Assembly: GCF_008704855.1 (NCBI RefSeq)
Contig: NZ_CP023691.1
Span: 4,154,001 to 4,218,000, forward strand
Origin: Streptomyces platensis
GTDB lineage: Bacteria; Actinomycetota; Actinomycetes; Streptomycetales; Streptomycetaceae
Direction: 5' to 3'
DNA length: 64,000 nt
Shown here piece after piece: positions 33,521 to 43,207 of the stretch. Positions within the stretch are counted from its first letter, which is position 1. Each line of letters starts with the position of its first letter. The notes beneath the pieces were generated by a model. That model made no database searches. It worked only from the letters and a program-made list of their open reading frames with translations, and was not told the DNA's origin. Both the position numbers and the translations under genes were made by a program.

Positions 33521-34615
33521 TCAGCCGGCGTAGTCACCGGTCAGGGTCACTGCCTCGGCGTGGTCACCGCGCTCGACGATCTCGCCGCTGACCCAGGCGT
33601 CCACACCGCGGTCGGCGAGCGTGGTCAGGGCGGCCTCCACCGAACCCTGCGGGACGACGGCGATCATGCCGACGCCCATGTTCAGGGTCTTCTCCAGCTC
33701 CCCGCGCTCCACCGAGCCCGCCGAGCCGACCAGGTCGAAGACCGGGCCCGGGGTCCAGGTGGTGCGGTCGACCGTGGCGTGCAGACCGTCCGGGATCACC
33801 CGGGCGAGGTTGTTGGCCAGGCCGCCGCCGGTGATGTGCGAGAAGGCGTGCACCTCGGTCGTACGGGTCAGCGCCAGGCAGTCCAGCGAGTAGATCTTGG
33901 TGGGCTCCAGGAGCTCCTCGCCCAGGGTGCGGCCGAACTCCGGGATCTCCCGGTCCAGGGCCATTCCCGCACGGTCGAACAGCACATGCCGGACCAGCGA
34001 GTACCCGTTCGAGTGAAGGCCGGAGGACGCCATGGCGATCACCGCGTCCCCCGTACGGATACGATCCGCGCCCAGGACCCGGTCCGCCTCGACGACGCCC
34101 GTACCGGCACCGGCGACGTCGAACTCGTCCGCGCCCAGCAGCCCCGGGTGCTCCGCGGTCTCGCCGCCGACCAGCGCGCAGCCGGCCAGCACACAGCCCT
34201 CGGCGATGCCCTTGACGATCGCGGCGACCCGCTCCGGGTAGACCTTGCCCACGCAGATGTAGTCGGTCATGAACAGCGGTTCGGCGCCGCAGACGACCAG
34301 GTCGTCGACGACCATGCCGACGAGGTCGTGGCCGATGCTGTCGTAGACGCCCATCTTGCGGGCGATGTCGACCTTCGTGCCGACGCCGTCGGTGGCGGAG
34401 GCCAGCAGCGGGCGCTCGTACCGCTTCAGCGCCGAGGCGTCGAAGAGGCCGGCGAAGCCGCCGAGCCCGCCGACGACCTCGGGGCGGGTGGCCTTCTTCA
34501 CCCACTCCTTCATCAGGTCCACGGCGCGGTCGCCGGCTTCGATGTCGACGCCCGCGCTCGCGTAGCTGGCACCAGTGCCCGTATGCGGAGCACGCTCAGA
34601 TGATTCAGCGGACAT
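33521..34615 (-). CDS. purM: Phosphoribosylformylglycinamidine cyclo-ligase
   Basis: A 364-residue AIR synthetase, which closes FGAM to AIR with ATP (step 5 of IMP synthesis). Family motifs: LLASATDGVGTKVDIA, VVDDLVVCGAEPLFMTDY, GCALVGGETAEHPG, SSGLHSNGYSLVR, HITGGGLANNLARV. The N-terminal about 15 residues (SAESSERAPHTGTGA) are a non-conserved extension. It starts 33 nt after the purF stop, so both form an operon, and the ribosome site is weak, suggesting re-initiation. Cytoplasmic. Confidence 0.96.
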   Translation of the reverse strand: MSAESSERAPHTGTGASYASAGVDIEAGDRAVDLMKEWVKKATRPEVVGGLGGFAGLFDASALKRYERPLLASATDGVGTKVDIARKMGVYDSIGHDLVGMVVDDLVVCGAEPLFMTDYICVGKVYPERVAAIVKGIAEGCVLAGCALVGGETAEHPGLLGADEFDVAGAGTGVVEADRVLGADRIRTGDAVIAMASSGLHSNGYSLVRHVLFDRAGMALDREIPEFGRTLGEELLEPTKIYSLDCLALTRTTEVHAFSHITGGGLANNLARVIPDGLHATVDRTTWTPGPVFDLVGSAGSVERGELEKTLNMGVGMIAVVPQGSVEAALTTLADRGVDAWVSGEIVERGDHAEAVTLTGDYAG

Positions 34616-34648
34616 GCTGAGAACTTTCGTGTCGTGTGTGTACGAGCT

Positions 34649-36208
34649 CTACGGGCGACGCAGTGCGTCGGCGCCGCCGACCCCGGCCGTGAGCGTCTGG
34701 ACGCCGTCCACATCGGACTTCGTCGGCGCCTTGGTCTCCGACTCCAGGAGGTGCTTGCCCAGCAGCTCCGGGTCGGGCAGCTCCATCGGGTACTCGCCGT
34801 CGAAGCAGGCGCGGCACAGGTTCGGCTTGGCGATCGTGGTCGCCTCGATCATGCCGTCGATGGAGATGTACGCGAGGGAGTCGGCGCCCAGCGACTTGCC
34901 GATCTCCGCCACGCTCAGCCCGTTGGCGATCAGCTCCGCGCGGGTGGCGAAGTCGATGCCGAAGAAGCACGGCCACTTGATCGGCGGGGACGAGATCCGG
35001 ATGTGGACCTCGGCGGCGCCGGCCTCGCGCAGCATCCGGACCAGGGCGCGCTGGGTGTTGCCGCGGACGATCGAGTCGTCGACGACCACCAGGCGCTTGC
35101 CGCGGATGACTTCCTTGAGCGGGTTGAGCTTGAGGCGGATACCGAGCTGGCGGATGGTCTGCGAGGGCTGGATGAAGGTCCGGCCGACGTAGGAGTTCTT
35201 GACCAGGCCGGAGCCGTAGGGGATGCCGCTGGCCTCGGCGTAGCCGACTGCGGCGGGGGTGCCGGACTCCGGGGTCGCTATCACCAGGTCCGCGTCGGCC
35301 GGCGCCTCGGCGGCCAGCTTGCGGCCCATCTCCACACGGGAGAGGTACACATTGCGGCCGGCGATGTCGGTGTCCGGGCGGGCCAGGTAGACGTACTCGA
35401 AGACACAGCCCTTGGGGCGGGCCTCGGCGAAGCGGGTGCTGCGCAGGCCGTCCTCATCGATGGCGACCATCTCGCCGGGCTCGATCTCCCGGATGAAGCT
35501 GGCGCCGCAGATGTCGAGGGCGGCGGACTCGGAGGCCACCACCCAGCCGCGCTCCAGGCGGCCGAGGACCAGCGGGCGGATGCCCTGCGGGTCGCGGGCG
35601 GCGTAGAGCGTGTGCTCGTCCATGAAGCAGAGCGAGAAGGCGCCCTTGACCTTCGGCAGGACGCGCGGGGCGGCCTCCTCGACGGTCAGCGGCTTGCCCT
35701 CTTCGTCGACCTGGCCGGCCAGCAGGGCGGTCACCAGGTCGGTGTCGTTGGTGGCCGCGACCTGGGTCGCGCGGCCGCCCTCGCGGGGCAGCGCGGCGAC
35801 CATGTCCGCCAGCTCGGCGGTGTTGACCAGGTTGCCGTTGTGGCCGAGCGCGATCGAGCCGTGCGCGGTCGCACGGAACGTCGGCTGGGCGTTCTCCCAC
35901 ACCGAGGCACCGGTGGTGGAGTAGCGGGCATGGCCCACGGCGATATGGCCCTGGAGGGAGCCGAGCGAAGTCTCGTCGAAGACCTGGGAAACCAGGCCCA
36001 TGTCCTTGAAGACGAGGATCTGGGAGCCGTTGCTCACCGCGATGCCCGCGGACTCCTGTCCACGGTGCTGCAGCGCATACAGCCCGAAATAGGTGAGTTT
36101 GGCGACCTCTTCACCCGGAGCCCAGACACCGAAGACGCCGCAAGCGTCCTGGGGGCCCTTCTCGCCGGGGAGCAGGTCGTGGTTGAGTCGTCCGTCACCA
36201 CGTGGCAC
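34649..36208 (-). CDS. purF: Amidophosphoribosyltransferase
   Basis: A 519-residue enzyme for the first step, PRPP plus glutamine to phosphoribosylamine. A propeptide (GDGRLNHDLLPGEKGPQDA) precedes Cys23 of CGVFGVW, which becomes the N-terminal nucleophile. RGQESAGIA and GHNGNLVN are Ntn motifs. PRPP binding is VVVDDSIVRGNT. Four cysteines (PKGCVFEY, KWPCFFG, NLCRACF) match the Fe-S ligands of the Bacillus type. GTG 36208 is preferred: the family N-terminus begins there, and TAGACT ends 7 nt upstream, indicating a leaderless purFM transcript. Confidence 0.96.
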   Translation of the reverse strand: MPRGDGRLNHDLLPGEKGPQDACGVFGVWAPGEEVAKLTYFGLYALQHRGQESAGIAVSNGSQILVFKDMGLVSQVFDETSLGSLQGHIAVGHARYSTTGASVWENAQPTFRATAHGSIALGHNGNLVNTAELADMVAALPREGGRATQVAATNDTDLVTALLAGQVDEEGKPLTVEEAAPRVLPKVKGAFSLCFMDEHTLYAARDPQGIRPLVLGRLERGWVVASESAALDICGASFIREIEPGEMVAIDEDGLRSTRFAEARPKGCVFEYVYLARPDTDIAGRNVYLSRVEMGRKLAAEAPADADLVIATPESGTPAAVGYAEASGIPYGSGLVKNSYVGRTFIQPSQTIRQLGIRLKLNPLKEVIRGKRLVVVDDSIVRGNTQRALVRMLREAGAAEVHIRISSPPIKWPCFFGIDFATRAELIANGLSVAEIGKSLGADSLAYISIDGMIEATTIAKPNLCRACFDGEYPMELPDPELLGKHLLESETKAPTKSDVDGVQTLTAGVGGADALRRP

Positions 36209-36571
36209 GGCACCGAGTCTAGGGCAGGTCGCGCATTCATCCGAACCGGGGATGGCCGCGAAACTGGAGAAGTGCATGAAAGTGGCGCCGGGAGTGCGTG
36301 ACGCGGCCGCAGTCACCGGACCGGCGGGCGACGGGCCGGTATGCCGCCTCTCCTGGGGCCGTGCGCCCTTACGGCCGCCCGCTGAACTGCACTTTCTCGG
36401 CACTGAACGGATTGCGGCGCTCCGCTTCCCGTCGCTTCGCCACCCGCCCGTTGTGCGGTCATGGCGTCGCTTTCGTCGGCTTTGCCGACCGCCGGCACCC
36501 TCCCTCCCGTGTGAGATACGCGACGTACCCTTCGCGGCCGGAAACCGCCCCGGCCCGGCTCATCGCCCGGG
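36209..36571 (-). promoter_or_regulatory. purF upstream region with promoter
   Basis: On the minus strand TTCGGA-N18-TAGACT (-10 at 36216-36221) ends 7 nt before the purF GTG. No PurR-like box or riboswitch is recognised in the remaining roughly 320 bp, and no gene. Confidence 0.5.
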
Positions 36572-37369
36572 TCAGCTCATGACGGGCAGATGGCCGGCGA
36601 GGTCGGCCCGCTCGCCGCTGGCGCTGACGTGCGCCGCGTCCAGCGCCGCTGCCCAGGTCGTACGGCCGGTGGCCAGCCGTATCCAGGTCAGCGGGTCGGT
36701 CTCGACGACATTCGGCGGGGTGCCGCGGGTGTGCCTCGGGCCCTCGACGCACTGCACCACGGCGAACGGCGGCACCCGGACCTCGACCGAGCCGCCGGGC
36801 GCGCGAGCGGCCAGCACATCGGCCAGCAGCCGGGTCGTGGTGGCCAGGGCCTGGCGGTCGTACGGGATCTCCCGGCCGGTCGCCGCCGCGAGATCGTCGG
36901 TGTGCACGATGAGTTCGAGGCAGCGGGTGACCAGGAAGTCGGACAGCCGCATCGCGCCGGGGACGGCGGCCATCACCCGGTCATCTGGCTCCGGCCCGAC
37001 GGCCTCGGTGTACTCCGCCGCGGTGCGCTCCAGCAGGTCCACGGGCTCATGGGCGGTGGCCAGTGCGCGGCTGCGCTCGTCGACCGAGGAGGCGAGCGGG
37101 GCGGACGCGGACGGCCATTCCAACAGGGTGGCCTCCGGCTGCGGCGGGGCCGGCTGCGCGAGGCTGCGCGCCACCGCGCCCACCGCCATGGCCAGATGTG
37201 CCACCAGCTCCCGCACCGTCCAGTCGCCGAGGCGGGTCGGCAGCGCGAACTGCTCGGGCGTGAGGCCGCGTACGGCGTCCCGGACATGATCGAGCTGGGC
37301 CGTGACGGCGGCGCGGGTCTTCTTCGGGTCGTACTGGCGGGGACGCGGCTTCCGGGCGGCGGGTGGCAT
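36572..37369 (-). CDS. Mycothiol-dependent maleylpyruvate isomerase-like / sterol carrier family protein
   Basis: A 265-residue protein with the DinB-like four-helix N-terminal domain of the MDMPI family (GDWTVRELVAHLAMAVGAV, then LELIVHTDDLAAATG) and a C-terminal SCP2-like domain (VPPFAVVQCVEGPRHTRGTPPNVVE and DPLTWIRLATGR). The metal-binding His of these proteins is in VAHLAM and VHTDD. Maleylpyruvate isomerisation itself is unproven. ATG 37369 follows TAGGCT by 7 nt without ribosome site; this -10 overlaps the stop of the preceding M23 gene. Confidence 0.8.
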   Translation of the reverse strand: MPPAARKPRPRQYDPKKTRAAVTAQLDHVRDAVRGLTPEQFALPTRLGDWTVRELVAHLAMAVGAVARSLAQPAPPQPEATLLEWPSASAPLASSVDERSRALATAHEPVDLLERTAAEYTEAVGPEPDDRVMAAVPGAMRLSDFLVTRCLELIVHTDDLAAATGREIPYDRQALATTTRLLADVLAARAPGGSVEVRVPPFAVVQCVEGPRHTRGTPPNVVETDPLTWIRLATGRTTWAAALDAAHVSASGERADLAGHLPVMS

Positions 37370-37379
37370 GTGGATCAGC

Positions 37380-38246
37380 CTATGCGGGACCACTGACAGT
37401 GCCCTCGGTTTCCGCCACCGCCGCCGGGGCCGCCTCGAAGATCTCGCCGTTGGCCGGGACGCCGACGCCCTGCCAGGTGAAGGGCAGCCCGTCGGCGGCG
37501 TCCGGGTCGGCGGCGTCCATCAGCTGGAAGTGGACATGCGGCTCGGTGCTGTTGCCCGAGTTGCCGCACTGACCGATCGACTGCCCGGCCCGCACCCGGT
37601 CCCCCGTACGGACGGTGAGCGAGCCGCGGCGGACATGGGCGTAGAGCGCGTAGGTGCCGCCGCCCAGGTCGAGGATCACGTGGTTGCCGATGACCCGCCG
37701 GGCGCCGCCCAGGGAGCGGACGACCGCTTCGACGACGAGGAAGTAGACCAGCGCGAGCCAGGACGTGCGGCTGAGGTGGTCGCGCTGACGGTCGTCGGCG
37801 TGAACGACGGTGGCGTCGGCGACGGCGAGCAGGGGCGCGCCGAACGCCGGGAAGTCCGCACCGCGGCGGGCGAGGGGCCACCAGCCGAAGCCGGGCCGGG
37901 CGCCGGACGCCGGTTCGGCCACGATGTCGATGGCGTACGCCTGCCCATAGGCCCGGGTGCCGTGGCTGGGGACCTTGTCGGCGGGGCTGTTCTGCGCCTT
38001 CCAGCGACCGGTGACCGGGGCTGCGGTCAGCACCGGCTCGGCAGCGGGCCCGTTGGCGCCCTCGGACTCCGCGCGGGACGTGGAGCGGTTGATGCCGAAT
38101 CCGATCAGCACCCACAGGCCGAGCGGAATCCAGGCCCACCAGTACGAGAAGTCGAGGAAGAACTGCGCGATGACCATCCCGATGAAGGTCAGCAGACAGA
38201 GGCGGGCGGCGAGTGCGGAGAGCTTCCGTATGGACGTGGATGCCAT
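37380..38246 (-). CDS. Membrane-bound M23 family peptidase
   Basis: A 288-residue protein with two N-terminal transmembrane helices (LCLLTFIGMVIAQFF and WWAWIPLGLWVLIGFGI) and a LytM/M23 domain. Zinc ligands are likely H and D in SHGTRAYGQAYAIDIV and the HVHFQL motif near residue 250. GTYALYAHVRRGSL is the usual strand between. A hydrophobic insert in the domain (SWLALVYFLVVEAVV) is unusual. It follows the ArsR gene by 30 nt in the same direction, with AGGGGG before ATG 38246, so it is probably co-regulated by it. Confidence 0.85.
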   Translation of the reverse strand: MASTSIRKLSALAARLCLLTFIGMVIAQFFLDFSYWWAWIPLGLWVLIGFGINRSTSRAESEGANGPAAEPVLTAAPVTGRWKAQNSPADKVPSHGTRAYGQAYAIDIVAEPASGARPGFGWWPLARRGADFPAFGAPLLAVADATVVHADDRQRDHLSRTSWLALVYFLVVEAVVRSLGGARRVIGNHVILDLGGGTYALYAHVRRGSLTVRTGDRVRAGQSIGQCGNSGNSTEPHVHFQLMDAADPDAADGLPFTWQGVGVPANGEIFEAAPAAVAETEGTVSGPA

Positions 38247-38276
38247 GTGTTTCCCCCTGGGACGGCCGGGCGGTTG

Positions 38277-38789
38277 TCAGCGCCCGGCGGCGGTCAGCAT
38301 CACCAGCAGCGGTACGACGCGGTCGGCGGGTACCTCGTAGCGGCCGCGGGCGGCCGTGTGCAGCCAGCCGGCGGCGGTCAGTTGCCGCAGGTGGTGGTAG
38401 ATCTGGCCGGTGGTGCCGGTGCCGTCGAGCTCGGTGAGTTCGGCGGCGGTGCAGCGGCCACCGAGGATCTCGCGCAGCAGCCGCAGCCGTACGGGCTGGC
38501 CGAGGGCCGCGAACGACTCGGCGGCGGCGCCCCAGTCACGGTCCAGCACGGTGTCGGTGACCAGGCCGTACTGCCACTCGTAGCGCTGCCCGGCCGGAAT
38601 CCGTACGGCACCGGTGAAGAGCACTCCGCCGTTGTCGGCACCCAGTTCGGCGAGCTGGGACTTCAGGCCCCGCAGGGCCCACAGCTCGTCATCGGGCTCG
38701 CGCTCGGGCGGGGGTGCCGGCCGGTCGGCGGCCTGCTCCAGGGCGGCCAGCCGTCGCTCCAGCTCGGCCACCCGCTGCTCCAGATCCAT
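38277..38789 (-). CDS. ArsR-family winged-helix regulator
   Basis: A 170-residue regulator. An N-terminal coiled coil (MDLEQRVAELERRLAALEQA) precedes an ArsR-type winged helix (FAALGQPVRLRLLREILGG, ELDGTGTTGQIYHHLRQL, AAGWLHTAARGRYEV). No metal-binding cysteines are seen, so a non-metal ligand is likely. It starts 6 nt after TAATCT on a promoter whose spacer is a 20-bp palindrome, so it is leaderless and almost surely autoregulated. The M23 membrane peptidase gene follows 30 nt downstream. Confidence 0.88.
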   Translation of the reverse strand: MDLEQRVAELERRLAALEQAADRPAPPPEREPDDELWALRGLKSQLAELGADNGGVLFTGAVRIPAGQRYEWQYGLVTDTVLDRDWGAAAESFAALGQPVRLRLLREILGGRCTAAELTELDGTGTTGQIYHHLRQLTAAGWLHTAARGRYEVPADRVVPLLVMLTAAGR

Positions 38790-38795
38790 GGTGAG

Positions 38796-38824
38796 AGATT
38801 ACGTAATTACGTAATCATTGGCAA
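38796..38824 (-). promoter_or_regulatory. Promoter-operator of arsR-M23 operon
   Basis: -35 TTGCCA (38819-38824), 17-nt spacer, -10 TAATCT (38796-38801). The perfect 20-bp palindrome GATTACGTAATTACGTAATC (38797-38816) covers spacer and -10 and contains two tandem TTACGTAA boxes. Repressor binding would exclude RNA polymerase. Confidence 0.85.
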
Positions 38825-38849
38825 TGGCGCGGCCCACCACGGAAAGCGG

Positions 38850-38883
38850 CGACGGCCCGCCCCCTGGTGGGGACGGGCCGTCG
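38850..38883 (-). terminator. Terminator after purL
   Basis: 10-bp arms CGACGGCCCG/CGGGCCGTCG (38850-38859, 38874-38883), with an inner CCCC-tggt-GGGG stem. It separates purL from the arsR promoter. Confidence 0.8.
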
Positions 38884-38922
38884 GACCGTCATACGGGGCG
38901 GTGTGCACCGCCCGGCGCGACC

Positions 38923-41168
<2,246 letters not shown>

Positions 41169-41172
<4 letters not shown>

Positions 41173-41849
41173 GCGTTGACCAGCTTCTTCAGGATCGAGG
41201 TGAAGAATCCGAGGCCGTCGGTACGGCCCGTACCGATCAGCGGCTCCACGGCGTGCTCGGGATGCGGCATGAGGCCGACGACATTGCCCGCCTCATTGGT
41301 GATGCCGGCGATATCGCGGAGCGAACCGTTGGGGTTGCCGTCCAGGTAGCGGAAGGCGACCCGTCCCTCGGCCTCGAGCATGTCGAGCGTGCGCTCGTCG
41401 GCGACGTACCGGCCGTCGATGTTCTTCAGCGGAACGCTGATCTCCTGGCCGGAGGTGTAGTCCACGGTCCAGGAAGTCTCCGCGTTCTCCACCCGCAGCT
41501 TCTGGTCGCGGCAGATGAAGTGCAGATGGTTGTTGCGCAGCATGGCGCCGGGCAGCAGGTGGCTCTCGGTGAGCACCTGGAAGCCATTGCAGATACCCAG
41601 GACGGGCATACCGCCCTTGGCCTGCTCGATAACGGACTCCATCACCGGCGAGAAACGGGAGATGGCCCCGGCCCGCAGATAGTCGCCGTACGAGAAGCCG
41701 CCGGGCAGCACCACGGCGTCGACCTGCTTGAGGTCCTTGTCGCGGTGCCACAGCGGCACCGCTTCGGCGCCGGCCACCCGGACCGCGCGCTGGGTGTCGC
41801 GGTCGTCGAGCGTGCCGGGGAAGGTAATGACTCCGATCCGCGAGGTCAT
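41169..41849 (-). CDS. purQ: Phosphoribosylformylglycinamidine synthase subunit PurQ
   Basis: A 226-residue class I glutamine amidotransferase giving ammonia to PurL. Nucleophile Cys in PVLGICNGFQVLTE (about residue 87), catalytic His/Glu in MPHPEHAVEP. GVITFPGTLDDRD starts the domain, GGFSYGDYLRAGA follows. ATG 41849 overlaps the purS stop by 4 nt. Confidence 0.97.
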
Positions 41850-42091
41850 GAGTCGACCCGCACGGTGAAGTCTTCGATGACGGTGTTGGCGAGGAAGGTC
41901 TCGGCCATCTCATGGATGCGAGCGAGGGCGGCTTCGTCGACCGGACCCTCCACCTCAAGTTCGAAACGCTTGCCCTGACGGACGTCGGCGATCCCCTCGA
42001 ATCCCAGGCGTGGCAGTGCGCGCTGCACCGCCTGCCCCTGCGGGTCGAGGATCTCCGGCTTGAGCATGACGTCGACTACGACGCGTGCCAC
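41846..42091 (-). CDS. purS: Phosphoribosylformylglycinamidine synthase subunit PurS
   Basis: An 81-residue PurS, the small subunit that bridges PurL and PurQ. Conserved VDVMLKPEILDPQGQAVQ and DVRQGKRFELEVEG. GTG 42091 has GGGAG 5-6 nt upstream; the frame extends further back without coding signal. First gene of purSQL. Confidence 0.95.
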   Translation of the reverse strand: MARVVVDVMLKPEILDPQGQAVQRALPRLGFEGIADVRQGKRFELEVEGPVDEAALARIHEMAETFLANTVIEDFTVRVDS

Positions 42092-42391
42092 TGGCACTCC
42101 CGGTGGTGTGGTGCGTAAGGCGGTGTCCTCACAGTACCGTGTTCGAAAATCTACGCGCATAGATATACAGTGCAGCGGATCACGGTCCGGTATCGGCGGG
42201 AGTGCACCGCAGGAAAAATCCTCGAAAAGATCCGGGGTCCGGATTGCGGGAAGACACGCTGACAAAATTAACTGGGCTTCACAATGCAATGCCCATCGCT
42301 GTACAAATGAAAAAGCATTGATCCCAATCAGCCGGATCCGGAGCATCACCCCATGTCAACAAGGGGTTGCTCCCCGAAAGGACCGATATCC
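42092..42391. promoter_or_regulatory. Divergent purS / lsr2 promoter region, AT-rich
   Basis: 300 bp with unusually low GC for this genome, especially 42140-42165 and 42240-42330. It includes the inverted repeat ATCTA-N6-TAGAT (42149-42164) near purS. Lsr2-type proteins bind AT-rich DNA, so autoregulation of the plus-strand lsr2 gene is a reasonable inference. No gene seen. Confidence 0.55.
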
Positions 42392-42712
42392 GTGGCGCAG
42401 CGCGTAGTAGTAACGCTCTCCGATGACATCGACGGAGGAGAAGCCGCAGAGACGGTCACCTTCGGACTGGACGGGAAGTCGTACGAGATCGACCTCAATC
42501 CCGCCAATGCGAAGAAACTGCGCGGTGCCCTCGCTCCGTTCGTCGAGGCCGGCCGCAAGCGGGCCAAGTCCGGCAAGGCCTACCACCGGACCGCGGTGAA
42601 CCCCGACCCCGCGGCCGTCCGCGCCTGGGCCCGCTCCAACCAGATGGACGTCCCGCCGCGCGGCCGGATCCCCAAGAAGGTCTACGAGGCCTTCAACGCC
42701 GCCAATCACTGA
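42392..42712 (+). CDS. lsr2: Lsr2-type nucleoid-associated protein
   Basis: A 106-residue H-NS-like xenogeneic silencer. The N-terminal dimerisation domain is AQRVVVTLSDDIDGGEAAETV, with GKSYEIDLNPANAKKLRGAL; the C-terminal DNA-binding domain (AVRAWARSNQMDVPPRGRIPK) has the AT-hook-like RGR that enters the minor groove. Streptomyces usually have two paralogues; the position beside purSQL matches the second (LsrL, SCO4076 by memory). GTG 42392 has AAAGGA 9 nt upstream. The three-base RGR is preceded by Pro, not the more usual Gln/Gly/Ser. Confidence 0.93.
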   Translation: MAQRVVVTLSDDIDGGEAAETVTFGLDGKSYEIDLNPANAKKLRGALAPFVEAGRKRAKSGKAYHRTAVNPDPAAVRAWARSNQMDVPPRGRIPKKVYEAFNAANH

Positions 42713-42750
42713 CGGAGTTGCCGGCATCCCTCGGCCCGCGCGCAGCCGAC

Positions 42751-42781
42751 TTGCACAGCACCCCTACTGATCAGCTAGAGT
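42751..42781 (+). promoter_or_regulatory. Promoter of tRNA-Gly(UCC)
   Basis: TTGCAC (42751-42756) and TAGAGT (42776-42781) with a 19-nt spacer, about 50 nt before the tRNA. The same -10 hexamer precedes the next tRNA. Confidence 0.5.
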
Positions 42782-42831
42782 CTGGAGCACGCCGAGGGGC
42801 GAGGCCGAAAGGCCGGACCTCACGGAGTCAC

Positions 42832-42903
42832 GCGGGTGTAGCTCAGTAGTAGAGCGCCCTCTTTCCAAGAGGGAGGCGCAGTGTGCAATCCCTGTCACCC
42901 GCT
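42832..42903 (+). tRNA. tRNA-Gly(UCC) with atypical D- and T-arms
   Basis: Acceptor GCGGGTG/CACCCGC with discriminator U73, D-stem GCTC/GAGC, anticodon stem CCCTC/GAGGG and loop TTTCCAA (UCC) are all intact. The D-loop AGTAGTA lacks the G18G19 pair (A18-G19). The T-loop reads TGCAATC, so position 55 is G instead of the pseudouridine position. The T-stem, CAGTG against CCTGT, pairs poorly; a register shift (GCAG/CTGT) gives four pairs with a longer loop. These changes abolish the G18-U55 tertiary contact. They match the hallmarks of staphylococcal non-proteinogenic tRNA-Gly(UCC) used for peptidoglycan. A decaying gene is the alternative. CCA is not encoded. Confidence 0.8.
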
Positions 42904-42910
42904 CTGACTG

Positions 42911-42939
42911 CTCGACCTTCCTAAAGGATCAGGTAGAGT
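42911..42939 (+). promoter_or_regulatory. Promoter of tRNA-Gly(GCC) copy 1
   Basis: CTCGAC (42911-42916), 17-nt spacer, TAGAGT (42934-42939), about 40 nt before the tRNA. Confidence 0.55.
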
Positions 42940-42978
42940 AGCTGTCGCGCCGCTCGGTGAAAGCCGAGTGGATGCCTG

Positions 42979-43051
42979 CGGACGTAGCTCAGTTGGTAGA
43001 GCGCAACCTTGCCAAGGTTGAGGTCGCGAGTTCGAGCCTCGTCGTCCGCTC
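42979..43051 (+). tRNA. tRNA-Gly(GCC), copy 1
   Basis: Canonical cloverleaf: acceptor GCGGACG/CGTCCGC, D-loop with GG, anticodon loop TTGCCAA (GCC), T-loop TTCGAGC. Identical to the copy at 47094. Confidence 0.97.
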
Positions 43052-43060
43052 AGATAAAGA

Positions 43061-43089
43061 AGGCCCCGGTCATTGCGACCGGGGCCTTC
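43061..43089 (+). terminator. Terminator after tRNA-Gly(GCC) copy 1
   Basis: 12-bp arms AAGGCCCCGGTC/GACCGGGGCCTT around ATTGC, followed by a pyrimidine tract. Confidence 0.85.
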
Positions 43090-43138
43090 TTTCTATGGCA
43101 TCGCCTCTCCCCCTCCCTCCTTCCGTGCTGGGGCAACT

Positions 43139-43164
43139 GACATTTGTCATCAGCTGCGATGACA
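43139..43164 (+). promoter_or_regulatory. Overlapping inverted repeats, candidate response-regulator operator
   Basis: TGACA-tt-TGTCA (43139-43150) overlaps GTCATC-agctgc-GATGAC (43147-43164), 44 nt before the ABC ATPase ATG. GTCAT/ATGAC dyads are the kind of site bound by NarL/DesR-type regulators, and such a regulator is encoded at the end of this operon. Confidence 0.6.
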
Positions 43165-43207
43165 GCCCGCACTGCCGGGAACCCTGATCCGGCGGAACGC
43201 TGGTCTC

